Position numbers and translations under genes: made by a program. Shown here piece after piece: positions 1-7,038 of a stretch of DNA of 10,849 bases (position 1 is its first letter; the number at the start of each line of letters is the position of its first letter). Source of the DNA: COE1 sp963596435 (GTDB taxonomy: Bacteria; Bacillota; Clostridia; Lachnospirales; Lachnospiraceae); contig CAVBMG010000104.1 in NCBI GenBank assembly GCA_963596435.1, positions 1 through 10,849 on the forward strand. The letters run 5' to 3'. The notes beneath the pieces were generated by a model that saw only the letters and a program-made list of their open reading frames with translations, had not been told where the DNA came from and searched no databases.

Positions 1-249
1 ACCTATGTATTTGACGCAGATACCGCGGATAAGGCGCAGTACAGAGATGAGGTAGCGCTGGTAGTTGGAGATTCCTTCTCAGGATTCCTGTCCACAATTG
101 CCAAGGGTTACTATAAGGAAGTACACTGGATCTACACTAAGGACTTCACTATGAGTATGCTGGATGAATACGATGCAGATGTCGTAATCTGGGAGAGTGT
201 AGAAAGATATATGGAGACATTCCTGAATGTGAATCTGTTGACACAGTAA
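1..249 (+). CDS. C-terminal end of an SGNH/AlgX-like (DHHW-type) cell-surface protein, 5' truncated
   Basis: Reading frame 1 is open from the window edge to the TAA at 247-249 and gives the last 82 residues of a protein. It contains a beta-strand followed by a GDSF block (VALVVGDSFSGFL, about residues 17-29 of the fragment). Further on are the phrases EVHWIYT and ADVVIWESVERYMETF near the end. This order (GDS nucleophile block, a strand, then 'D-x-V-I-x-x-x-x-E-R') is typical of the SGNH-fold AlgX/AlgJ/DltD-like and DHHW families. Those families O-acetylate or otherwise modify extracellular polysaccharides. The fold assignment rests on pattern memory of the family, and the substrate cannot be told. 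The start, any signal peptide and the N-terminal domain lie outside the window. Confidence 0.6.
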   Translation, partial: TYVFDADTADKAQYRDEVALVVGDSFSGFLSTIAKGYYKEVHWIYTKDFTMSMLDEYDADVVIWESVERYMETFLNVNLLTQ

Positions 250-266
250 CTGAAAAATGTGATACT
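238..266 (+). promoter_or_regulatory. Candidate sigma-A promoter for the zinc-ribbon gene
   Basis: A perfect -35 hexamer TTGACA (238-243) overlaps the last codons of the upstream gene. It is followed after 17 bases by GATACT (261-266), which matches four of six -10 positions. Transcription would start near 273 and leave a leader of about 47 bases before the ATG at 320. An alternative -10, TACTAT at 263-268, would have a 19-base spacer. Prediction from sequence only. Confidence 0.45.
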
Positions 267-319
267 ATTTTTATATAGTTATCAGAAAATATACTTCTTT
301 GGGGGAAAGGGAGAATCTT

Positions 320-1630
320 ATGTTTTGTAGTAATTGTGGGAAAGAAATACCGGATGATGCAGAATTTTGCTCTTTTTGCGGAGCATCTATGCAGAACGAA
401 CAGGATGAGAATGAACCAGAGGTCGTAGAAGAGACCAGGAAGAGCATTCCGGCACTGGTTCATGTGGCATGTGTTCTGTTTCTGTTGATTGCAGTAGTGC
501 TTGGAATGGTGTGGAATGCAGTAGGAGTTGTCCGTTCTGCCTTGTCAGAAGAGAATGTTACAGCATTTGTTATGGATACGGATTTCTCAAAAGTGAATGT
601 AGAAGACTTCATTGATGATGATCTGCAGCTGGACGAATTCCTTGCCAGATATGTATCTTCCTACTGGAAGGCTTTATCTGTTGGTCAAAGTGCCGATGAA
701 CACAACATGAGGAAAGTATTAAAGGACAAGAAGGTTAAGAAAGCGTTAGCAGGATATGTGACACGTTATACCCAGTGCCTTCTTGGAAAAGAAAGTGACG
801 CTGTGATATCACCTAAGGACATTACAAAATTCCTGTCAAATAATAAGGATCTTTTCACGGAAGAATTGAATTGTGGCATTAAGGATTCTGATCTGGAATA
901 TATCAAAGTCATGATGACAATAGATGAAGAAAATCCTGTAGTCATTATAGATGGCATTGCAGATATTGTATATGATAACTGGAAACGTATGGATGCTTTG
1001 GATCATGAATCCGTTGATATGGTCATGGAAGTGCTGCATCAGATGGAAACTACAGCTAAGGAGAACCATAAGGATTATTATACTGTAGATGAATTACCAC
1101 AGCAGGTCAGAGATGCATACATTATGGTATATCAGGACTGGGGGTATTCATATGATGAAGATACTTTAAATGATCAGATCAATAATCTGGTGAATGCACT
1201 GTCAACTATAAAGCTCTATGGTGTGGATATTGAAAAAGAAAGTGACTATTCAAACCTGAAGAAAGAATATCCGATCCTTAGAACAATTCAGAATCTGATC
1301 GCACTCAGGAATGTGGTGATCGCATTGATTCTTCAGATTGCATTGATTGTTATTGCAGTATTTTTATTAAAAGATCTTGTATGGATTCTACGTTACATTG
1401 GTGGAGCACTGTTTCTGAATGGTGGACTTTTATTGATACTGGGAGCACAGTCTCCCGGCATGGTAAGAAAGCTGAATGCTGCATTAGCAATTGGAAAAGA
1501 ATTCTATGAGGCAATCCTTACTCCTATAAGTAAAGATATACTGATTCGTGGCGGAATTATGATGGGCATAGGCACTATAACGATCATTGCGAGCGTTGTA
1601 TACGGTATGCTTCATAAAAAAATAAAATAA
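320..1630 (+). CDS. Zinc-ribbon membrane protein with large predicted extracytoplasmic region, function unknown
   Basis: The chosen start is ATG at 320, preceded by a purine-rich AAAGGGAG. An upstream in-frame TTG at 299 adds seven residues but would place the ribbon less naturally, since such proteins usually begin M-x-C-x-x-C. The protein is 436 residues. Residues 3-20 form a zinc ribbon (C3-x2-C6-x10-C17-x2-C20, ending in FCxFCG), followed by an acidic linker (about 28-40). One membrane segment lies at about 44-66. A hydrophilic, helix-rich stretch of roughly 260 residues follows, with many Asp, Glu and Lys. Three more hydrophobic segments occur at about 332-350, 356-376 and 411-431, with a basic tail (KKIK). 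Four segments put the ribbon and tail in the cytoplasm and the middle region outside, if TM1 points outward. Zinc-ribbon membrane proteins of this build are common and mostly uncharacterised in Clostridia. I do not recognise a specific family, and no enzyme motif is visible. It is probably monocistronic. Confidence 0.8.
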   Translation: MFCSNCGKEIPDDAEFCSFCGASMQNEQDENEPEVVEETRKSIPALVHVACVLFLLIAVVLGMVWNAVGVVRSALSEENVTAFVMDTDFSKVNVEDFIDDDLQLDEFLARYVSSYWKALSVGQSADEHNMRKVLKDKKVKKALAGYVTRYTQCLLGKESDAVISPKDITKFLSNNKDLFTEELNCGIKDSDLEYIKVMMTIDEENPVVIIDGIADIVYDNWKRMDALDHESVDMVMEVLHQMETTAKENHKDYYTVDELPQQVRDAYIMVYQDWGYSYDEDTLNDQINNLVNALSTIKLYGVDIEKESDYSNLKKEYPILRTIQNLIALRNVVIALILQIALIVIAVFLLKDLVWILRYIGGALFLNGGLLLILGAQSPGMVRKLNAALAIGKEFYEAILTPISKDILIRGGIMMGIGTITIIASVVYGMLHKKIK

Positions 1631-1643
1631 TGTAATTTACTAC

Positions 1644-1672
1644 TTGAAATCGGTAAAGACGTGTGCTATTAT
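1644..1672 (+). promoter_or_regulatory. Sigma-A promoter of the aspS-gatCAB operon
   Basis: TTGAAA (1644-1649) and TATTAT (1667-1672) are separated by exactly 17 bases, a near-consensus vegetative promoter. The transcript would start near 1679. That leaves a leader of about 340 bases containing the T-box riboswitch before aspS. Confidence 0.75.
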
Positions 1673-1699
1673 GATTGTAAGTTTTGAATAATTATGCAA

Positions 1700-1985
1700 C
1701 TGAAATGCTATGAAGGAGACTCTTGTTAAGGGATACGACAGGAAGACGGCGTCACCGACTGAGAGCGCTGTACGTGGAAGCTAACACAGGGAACACTCCG
1801 GAGCAGATCATCTGAACGGTTTTCTATTAGGGTGATACGTGATCATGCGTTAAATGAGAAGAGAGGTCAGAGCGAGTACACATCTTGATGGAGATGACGG
1901 TCTGGCAATGCGGGTGGTACCGCGGATACAGAATTGATTATCCGTCCCGGAATGCTAATAGAAGGCATTCCGGGATTTCTTTGTT
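1700..1985 (+). ncRNA. T-box riboswitch (tRNA-sensing leader) of the aspS-gatCAB operon, inferred Asn specifier
   Basis: The diagnostic T-box GCGGGTGGTACCGCGG is at 1910-1925. The antiterminator can be drawn from the sequence. CGGG 1911-1914 pairs with CCCG 1946-1949. The seven-base bulge TGGTACC (1915-1921) receives the tRNA 3' end. GCGGATA 1922-1928 pairs with TATCCGT 1939-1945. CCCG 1946-1949 is shared with the terminator, so the two structures exclude each other. In stem I, GGAG 1715-1718 can pair with CTCC 1796-1799, and TGTTA 1724-1728 with TAACA 1782-1786. This leaves GGGAACA (1789-1795) as the specifier-loop strand. Spacing to the downstream GAGC (specifier, A, five bases, GAGC) matches the Bacillus subtilis glyQS leader as I recall it, which gives AAC (Asn) at 1792-1794. 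A GAA (Glu) codon overlaps it one base upstream. The T-box call is firm; the specifier is inferred. Confidence 0.93.
1946..1982 (+). terminator. Intrinsic terminator of the T-box leader
   Basis: A perfect ten-pair stem joins CCCGGAATGC (1946-1955) to GCATTCCGGG (1965-1974) over a nine-base loop. It is followed by a T-rich run (ATTTCTTTGTTT, 1975-1986). Its 5' arm shares CCCG with the antiterminator, as expected for conditional termination controlled by uncharged tRNA. Confidence 0.9.
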
Positions 1986-2018
1986 TATACGGAATGCCTC
2001 AATTCAAGGAGGTATAAC

Positions 2019-3755
2019 ATGTACAGAAACATCACGATGAAGGAAATCGGTGAACAGCACATTGGTCAGACTCTGCAGGTGGCAGGCTGGGTAGAGAACA
2101 TCCGTGATCACGGCGGCGTGTCTTTTATTGATTTAAGAGATATGTACGGTGTATTGCAGGTAGTCATCCGTAAGACAGAATTGTTAAAAGGCATTGTTAA
2201 GGAGATGTGCCTCTCTATTGAAGGACCTGTTGAGAAAAGAGATGAAGAGACTTACAATCCCAAGATTCCTACAGGAACTATCGAACTGGAAGCACAGCAG
2301 ATCACAGTACTTGGTAAGGTATACAGTCAGCTTCCTTTTGAAATCATGACATCTAAGGAGACAAGAGAAGATATCCGTCTGAAATACCGTTATCTGGATT
2401 TGAGAAATGCAAAGGTTAAGGATAATATTATCTTCCGTTCCAAGGTAATCAGTTTCCTTCGCCAGAAGATGACAGAGATGGGATTTCTGGAGATTCAGAC
2501 TCCTATTCTGTGTGCTTCGTCTCCAGAAGGTGCAAGAGATTATATCGTACCATCCAGAAAGTATAAGGGTAAATTCTATGCATTGCCACAGGCTCCACAG
2601 CAGTATAAGCAGCTGCTGATGGTATCCGGTTTTGATAAATATTTCCAGGTAGCACCTTGTTTTCGAGATGAAGATGCAAGAGCAGACCGTTCACCGGGAG
2701 AGTTTTATCAGCTTGATTTCGAGATGAGTTTTGCTACACAGGAAGATGTATTCAGGGTAGGTGAGGAAGTTTTATCTGCCACATTTGAAAAATTTGCACC
2801 GGAAGGATATACCGTAACACAGGCTCCATATCCTATCATCAGCTATAAGCAGGCTATGCTGGAGTTTGGCTGTGATAAACCGGATCTTCGTAACCCGCTT
2901 CGTATTATAGATGTGACAGATTTCTTCCAGAAATGTACATTTAAGCCTTTTGTCGGAAGAACAGTCAGAGCAATCAAGGTACATGCAGAGATGTCCAAGG
3001 GCTTCCATGAGAAACTTCTGAAATTCGCTACCGATATGGGAATGGGCGGCTTAGGTTATCTGGAAGTTGCTGAAGATATGACTTATAAGGGACCTATTGA
3101 TAAATTCATTCCTGATGAATTAAAGGGTCAGCTTGCCGAGATTGCATCCCTGGCAGCAGGAGATACTATTTTCTTTATTGCAGATAAGGAAGAAAGAGCC
3201 AATTATTATGCAGGTCAGCTGCGTAACAAATTAGGTGATAAACTGGATCTGTGTGAGAAGAATGCATATCGTTTCTGCTATGTAAATGATTTCCCTATGT
3301 ATGAAATTGATCCTGAAACAAAGCAGCTTGGCTTTACTCACAATCCATTCTCCATGCCGCAGGGCGGTCTGGAAGCGTTGGAGACCAAGAATCCGCTGGA
3401 TGTTCTGGCTTATCAGTATGATATCGTATGCAACGGCATAGAGCTTTCTTCCGGTGCAGTCAGAAACCACGATATGCAGATCATGGTAAAGGCTTTTGAG
3501 ATCGCAGGATATGATGAAGAGACATTGAAGAGCAAGTTTGGAGCACTCTATCAGGCATTCCAGTTCGGAGCACCACCACACGCAGGTATGGCACCTGGTA
3601 TTGACCGAATGATCATGCTTCTTCGTAATGAAGAGAATATTCGTGAAGTCATCGCATTCCCAATGAGCGGTTCAGCACAGGATCTGATGTGTGGAGCACC
3701 TAATGATGTAACAGAGCAGCAGCTTCGTGAGGTTCACATCAAAGTAAGGGATTAG
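2019..3755 (+). CDS. aspS: Aspartyl-tRNA synthetase, bacterial type, probably non-discriminating (AspRS2-like)
   Basis: AspRS charges tRNA with Asp in the cytoplasm. A non-discriminating enzyme also makes Asp-tRNA-Asn for GatCAB. The protein is 578 residues, the usual length for bacterial AspRS with a GAD insert. It has an N-terminal OB-fold anticodon domain (about 1-105; WVENIRDHGGVSFIDLRD-type core) and class II motif 1 near 155-163 (FLEIQTPIL). The block PEGARDYIVPSR lies near 169-180, motif 2 near 208-238 (FRDEDARADR, then QLDFEMSF) and motif 3 at about 517-535 (GAPPHAGMAPGIDR). His31 follows RD in the anticodon domain. Several non-discriminating bacterial AspRS have His there, where discriminating enzymes such as E. 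coli's have Leu. Motif 2 reads RSPGEFYQLD, one residue longer than the common RQPEFTQLD. The start is fixed by AAGGAGGT at 2006-2013. It is the first gene of an operon with gatCAB, 17 bases before gatC, which supports the transamidation role. Confidence 0.95.
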   Translation: MYRNITMKEIGEQHIGQTLQVAGWVENIRDHGGVSFIDLRDMYGVLQVVIRKTELLKGIVKEMCLSIEGPVEKRDEETYNPKIPTGTIELEAQQITVLGKVYSQLPFEIMTSKETREDIRLKYRYLDLRNAKVKDNIIFRSKVISFLRQKMTEMGFLEIQTPILCASSPEGARDYIVPSRKYKGKFYALPQAPQQYKQLLMVSGFDKYFQVAPCFRDEDARADRSPGEFYQLDFEMSFATQEDVFRVGEEVLSATFEKFAPEGYTVTQAPYPIISYKQAMLEFGCDKPDLRNPLRIIDVTDFFQKCTFKPFVGRTVRAIKVHAEMSKGFHEKLLKFATDMGMGGLGYLEVAEDMTYKGPIDKFIPDELKGQLAEIASLAAGDTIFFIADKEERANYYAGQLRNKLGDKLDLCEKNAYRFCYVNDFPMYEIDPETKQLGFTHNPFSMPQGGLEALETKNPLDVLAYQYDIVCNGIELSSGAVRNHDMQIMVKAFEIAGYDEETLKSKFGALYQAFQFGAPPHAGMAPGIDRMIMLLRNEENIREVIAFPMSGSAQDLMCGAPNDVTEQQLREVHIKVRD

Positions 3756-3772
3756 AAAGGCAGGAATCAGGT

Positions 3773-4066
3773 ATGGCAAATATAATCAGTGATGAGACAA
3801 TAGAATATGTCGGTATCTTATCCAAGCTGGAACTTTCCGAGGAAGAGAAGGAACAGGCAAAGAAGGATATGGGCAGTATGCTTGACTATATTGATAAGTT
3901 AAATGAGCTGGATACAACAGGGATTGAGCCGATGTCTCATGTGTTCCCTGTACAGAATGTATTTCGTGAAGATGTGGTAACAAACGGCGATGAAAGTGAG
4001 AAGACCTTAAAGAATGCGCCGGGCGAGAAGGATAACATGTTCATGGTACCGAGAACATTTGACTAG
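3773..4066 (+). CDS. gatC: Asp-tRNA(Asn)/Glu-tRNA(Gln) amidotransferase subunit C
   Basis: This is the small subunit of the GatCAB amidotransferase, which amidates Asp-tRNA-Asn and Glu-tRNA-Gln. GatC wraps around the GatA/GatB interface and stabilises GatA. At 97 residues it has the normal family length. It shows the usual features: an N-terminal helix (YVGILSKLELSEEE), a second helix ending in MLDYIDKLNELDTTGIEPMSH, then the extended VFREDV segment and a C-terminal MFMVPRTFD. The start is the ATG at 3773, with a weak AGGAATCAGG upstream. It lies 17 bases after aspS and 15 bases before gatA, so it is co-transcribed. Translational coupling to aspS is possible given the modest ribosome binding site. 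Confidence 0.95.
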   Translation: MANIISDETIEYVGILSKLELSEEEKEQAKKDMGSMLDYIDKLNELDTTGIEPMSHVFPVQNVFREDVVTNGDESEKTLKNAPGEKDNMFMVPRTFD

Positions 4067-4081
4067 AATGGGGGGTAAGCA

Positions 4082-5554
4082 ATGGATATTTTAGCATATA
4101 GTGCAGTGGAGCTGGCGCAGGCAATCAAGGCTGGTGAAACCACTGCTGTAGAAGCCATGAAGGCAGTACTGGACAGAATCGATGCGTCTGAGGAATCCAT
4201 TCATGCCTATGTGACTATAGACAGGGAAGCAGCCTTTGCAAAAGCAGAAGCTGTACAGAAGCAGATCGAAGCAGGAGAATTGACAGGACCTTTAGCCGGT
4301 GTTCCAGTGGCAATCAAGGACAATATGTGTACAGAAGGCGTTCTGACAACTTGTTCTTCCAGGATATTGGGCAATTTTATCCCGACTTTTACCGCTGAAG
4401 CAGTGAAGAATCTGGAAAAGGCAGGCGCAGTGATGATTGGAAAGACCAACATGGATGAGTTCGCCATGGGCTCTACAACAGAGACTTCTGCTTATGGAGT
4501 TACCAGAAATCCATGGAATACAGAACATGTACCAGGTGGTTCTTCTGGTGGTTCTGCAGCAGCTGTAGCAGCAGAGGAATGTTTCTTCGCACTGGGGTCT
4601 GATACGGGTGGTTCTATCCGTCAGCCTGCATCTTTCTGTGGTGTGGTTGGCTTGAAACCTACTTATGGAACAGTATCACGATATGGTCTGATTGCATATG
4701 GTTCCTCTCTGGATCAGATAGGACCTTTGACTAAGAATGTAACAGACTGTGCGACCGTTATGGAAGCAATTGCGTCCCACGATACCAAGGATTCTACTTC
4801 CATTGACAGAGCTGCGATTGGAAAAGACACAGACTTTACATCAGCTTTAATAGAGGATGTAAAAGGCATGAAGATTGGTATTCCCAGAGATTACTTTGGA
4901 GATGGTCTGGATAGCGAAGTAAAGGAGGCAGTTCTTGCAGCTGCCAGGGCACTGGAAGCAAAAGGCGCTATTGTAGAAGAATTTGACCTGAGTCTGGTCG
5001 AGTATGCAATTCCTACTTACTACACTATTGCAGCAGCAGAAGCAAGCTCTAACCTGGAGCGTTTTGACGGCATCAAGTATGGCTATCGAACTTCTGAATA
5101 TGAAGGACTCCATAATATGTACAAGAAGACACGTTCTGAAGGCTTTGGACCGGAAGTAAAGCGTAGAATCATGCTGGGTTCCTTTGTATTAAGTTCCGGT
5201 TATTATGATGCATATTATTTAAAGGCGCTACGTGTAAAAGCCATGATTCGTAAGGCTTTTGATGATGCCTTTTCCAAATATGACCTGATTCTTGGACCTG
5301 TTGCGCCGACCACAGCACCGAAGCTTGGAGAGAGCTTATCTGATCCGTTGAAGATGTATCTGGGAGATATCTATACAATCTCTGTCAATCTGGCAGGATT
5401 ACCGGGAATCTCCGTACCATGCGGCGTGGACAGTCAGGGATTACCGATTGGTATGCAGCTTCTTGCAGACAGCTTTGAGGAAAAGAAACTGATTCAGGCT
5501 GCGTATACGTATGAGAAAATCCGTGGTGAGTTTGGTAAGAAGGAGGGCAGATAG
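4082..5554 (+). CDS. gatA: Asp-tRNA(Asn)/Glu-tRNA(Gln) amidotransferase subunit A (glutaminase)
   Basis: GatA releases ammonia from glutamine (or asparagine) and channels it to GatB. The 490-residue protein belongs to the amidase-signature family. The catalytic triad is visible: Lys79 in VAIKDN, cis-Ser154 in the GGSSGGSAAA loop (152-161), and nucleophile Ser178 in DTGGSIRQPA (174-183). These positions coincide with those known for Staphylococcus aureus GatA. The block MDEFAMGSTTETSAYG (124-139) and the C-terminal LAGLPGISVP segment are also typical. The start ATG at 4082 follows a G-rich ribosome binding site (GGGGGG at 4071-4076). Only two bases separate its TAG from gatB, and the gatB ribosome binding site lies inside the last gatA codons, so translation is probably coupled. 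No missing residue or frameshift is seen. Confidence 0.97.
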   Translation: MDILAYSAVELAQAIKAGETTAVEAMKAVLDRIDASEESIHAYVTIDREAAFAKAEAVQKQIEAGELTGPLAGVPVAIKDNMCTEGVLTTCSSRILGNFIPTFTAEAVKNLEKAGAVMIGKTNMDEFAMGSTTETSAYGVTRNPWNTEHVPGGSSGGSAAAVAAEECFFALGSDTGGSIRQPASFCGVVGLKPTYGTVSRYGLIAYGSSLDQIGPLTKNVTDCATVMEAIASHDTKDSTSIDRAAIGKDTDFTSALIEDVKGMKIGIPRDYFGDGLDSEVKEAVLAAARALEAKGAIVEEFDLSLVEYAIPTYYTIAAAEASSNLERFDGIKYGYRTSEYEGLHNMYKKTRSEGFGPEVKRRIMLGSFVLSSGYYDAYYLKALRVKAMIRKAFDDAFSKYDLILGPVAPTTAPKLGESLSDPLKMYLGDIYTISVNLAGLPGISVPCGVDSQGLPIGMQLLADSFEEKKLIQAAYTYEKIRGEFGKKEGR

Positions 5555-5556
5555 TT

Positions 5557-6987
5557 ATGTCAAAGCAATATGAAACAGTCATCGGTCTGGAAGTTCATGT
5601 AGAGCTTGCAACCAAGACCAAGATATTCTGTGGATGCTCTACCGCTTTTGGTGGTGCGCCCAATACACATACCTGCCCTGTATGTACAGGTATGCCGGGT
5701 TCTTTACCTGTATTGAATAAACAGGTCGTTGAATATGCAGTAGCGGTAGGTCTTGCTACAAACTGCCAGATCACGCAGTACTGTAAATTTGACCGAAAGA
5801 ATTATTTCTACCCGGATAATCCACAGAACTATCAGATCAGTCAGCTGTATCTGCCTATTTGCCGCAATGGACATGTAGATATTGAGACAGAACAGGGAAC
5901 AAAATCCATCGGTATTCATGAGATTCATATGGAAGAGGATGCCGGTAAGCTGATTCATGATGAATGGGAAGACTGCTCACTGGTAGATTACAACCGTTCC
6001 GGTGTGCCTTTGATTGAGATCGTATCAGAGCCTGATATGCGCAGCGCGCAAGAGGTTATTGCCTATCTGGAGAAGCTGCGTATGACAGTACAGTACCTGG
6101 GAGCATCTGACTGTAAGTTAAATGAAGGTTCCATGAGAGCAGATGTGAACCTGTCTGTCAGAGAAGTAGGTGCAAAGGAATTCGGAACCAGAACAGAAAT
6201 GAAGAATCTCAACTCTTTCAAGGCAATCACACATGCAATTGAAGGAGAGCGTGAGAGACAGATTGAACTGTTGGAGTCAGGTAAGGAAGTCGTACAGGAA
6301 ACAAGGCGCTGGGATGATGCGAAAGAATATTCCTATGCAATGCGTTCCAAGGAAGATGCACAGGACTATCGTTATTTCCCTGATCCTGACCTTGTACCAG
6401 TCTATATCAGTGATGAATGGCTGGAGCAGATTCGCTCGAGACAGCCGGAGTTTCGTGAAGCGAAGATGGCGCGTTATAAGGAAGAATTCGATATACCGGA
6501 GTATGATATTGGAATCATTACAGATTCCAAGCATATGGCAGATCTCTTTGAAGAGACGGTTGCTATCTGCAAGCAGCCCAAGAAAGTGTCCAACTGGCTT
6601 ATGGGAGAGACACTGCGTCTTTTGAAGGAGAAGAATATGGATCCGGAGGATATCAGGTTTGCTCCTGAGAATCTGGCAAAGCTCATTGGTCTTGTAGATG
6701 CCAAGGCAATTAATTCTTCCGTGGCAAAAGAAGTATTCGAAGTCATGTTTGAAGAAGATGTAGACCCTGAGAAGTATGTAGAGGAAAAGGGCTTAAAGAC
6801 TGTCAATGACGAAGGAGCACTCAGAAAGACCATCGAAGAGATCATTGCTGCAAATCCACAGTCAGTAGAGGATTACCACAATGGAAAAGACCGTGCAATC
6901 GGCTTCCTTGTAGGACAGACCATGAAAGCCATGAAGGGAAAAGCAGATCCTGCAATGGTAAATCAGATTTTAAAAGAATTGTTATAA
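5557..6987 (+). CDS. gatB: Asp-tRNA(Asn)/Glu-tRNA(Gln) amidotransferase subunit B
   Basis: GatB binds the mischarged tRNA, phosphorylates the Asp or Glu side chain with ATP and amidates it with ammonia from GatA. At 476 residues it has full family length. The N-terminal cradle starts YETVIGLEVHVEL, and four cysteines (C25, C27, C40, C43) form the zinc site found in many but not all GatB. It is followed by the conserved GMPGSLPVLN. The central FDRKNYFYPDNPQNYQISQ and LVDYNRSGVPLIEIVSEPDM are family hallmarks. The C-terminal helical and YqeY-like tail (about 325-476, ending GFLVGQTMKAMKGKADP then NQILKELL) contacts the tRNA. The ribosome binding site AAGGAGGG lies within the end of gatA. It is the last gene of the operon and is followed at once by a terminator. 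Confidence 0.97.
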   Translation: MSKQYETVIGLEVHVELATKTKIFCGCSTAFGGAPNTHTCPVCTGMPGSLPVLNKQVVEYAVAVGLATNCQITQYCKFDRKNYFYPDNPQNYQISQLYLPICRNGHVDIETEQGTKSIGIHEIHMEEDAGKLIHDEWEDCSLVDYNRSGVPLIEIVSEPDMRSAQEVIAYLEKLRMTVQYLGASDCKLNEGSMRADVNLSVREVGAKEFGTRTEMKNLNSFKAITHAIEGERERQIELLESGKEVVQETRRWDDAKEYSYAMRSKEDAQDYRYFPDPDLVPVYISDEWLEQIRSRQPEFREAKMARYKEEFDIPEYDIGIITDSKHMADLFEETVAICKQPKKVSNWLMGETLRLLKEKNMDPEDIRFAPENLAKLIGLVDAKAINSSVAKEVFEVMFEEDVDPEKYVEEKGLKTVNDEGALRKTIEEIIAANPQSVEDYHNGKDRAIGFLVGQTMKAMKGKADPAMVNQILKELL

Positions 6988-6997
6988 TAAGCATAAG

Positions 6998-7029
6998 AAT
7001 GGCGACTGAACTGATCAGCCGCCATTTTT
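6998..7029 (+). terminator. Intrinsic terminator of the aspS-gatCAB operon
   Basis: AATGGCG (6998-7004) pairs with CGCCATT (7020-7026), and CTGA (7006-7009) with TCAG (7015-7018). One A-C mismatch separates the two helices and the loop is five bases. The run TTTTT (7025-7029) follows directly. It lies between convergent genes. On the minus strand the downstream sequence is only moderately T-rich, so a role for pepF is possible but weaker. Confidence 0.9.
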
Positions 7030-7038
7030 CTATGCAGA

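Noticed and set aside
260..284. Imperfect hairpin TGATACTAT/ATAGTTATCA after the first gene
   Set aside because: It is AT-only, has a bulge and is not followed by a T-run, so it is not a convincing terminator. It also overlaps the candidate promoter.
299..319. TTG start for the zinc-ribbon gene, seven codons upstream of the ATG
   Set aside because: It would place the purine-rich ribosome binding site inside the gene. The ATG at 320 gives the usual M-x-C-x-x-C beginning and a suitable spacing.
3231..3581. 116-codon minus-strand open frame inside aspS
   Set aside because: It is antisense to a well-supported gene, rich in Cys, Ile and Leu, and lacks a ribosome binding site. It is a shadow frame.
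6233..6625. 130-codon plus-strand open frame inside gatB
   Set aside because: It lies wholly inside gatB in another frame and its translation shows no family features. It is a shadow frame.
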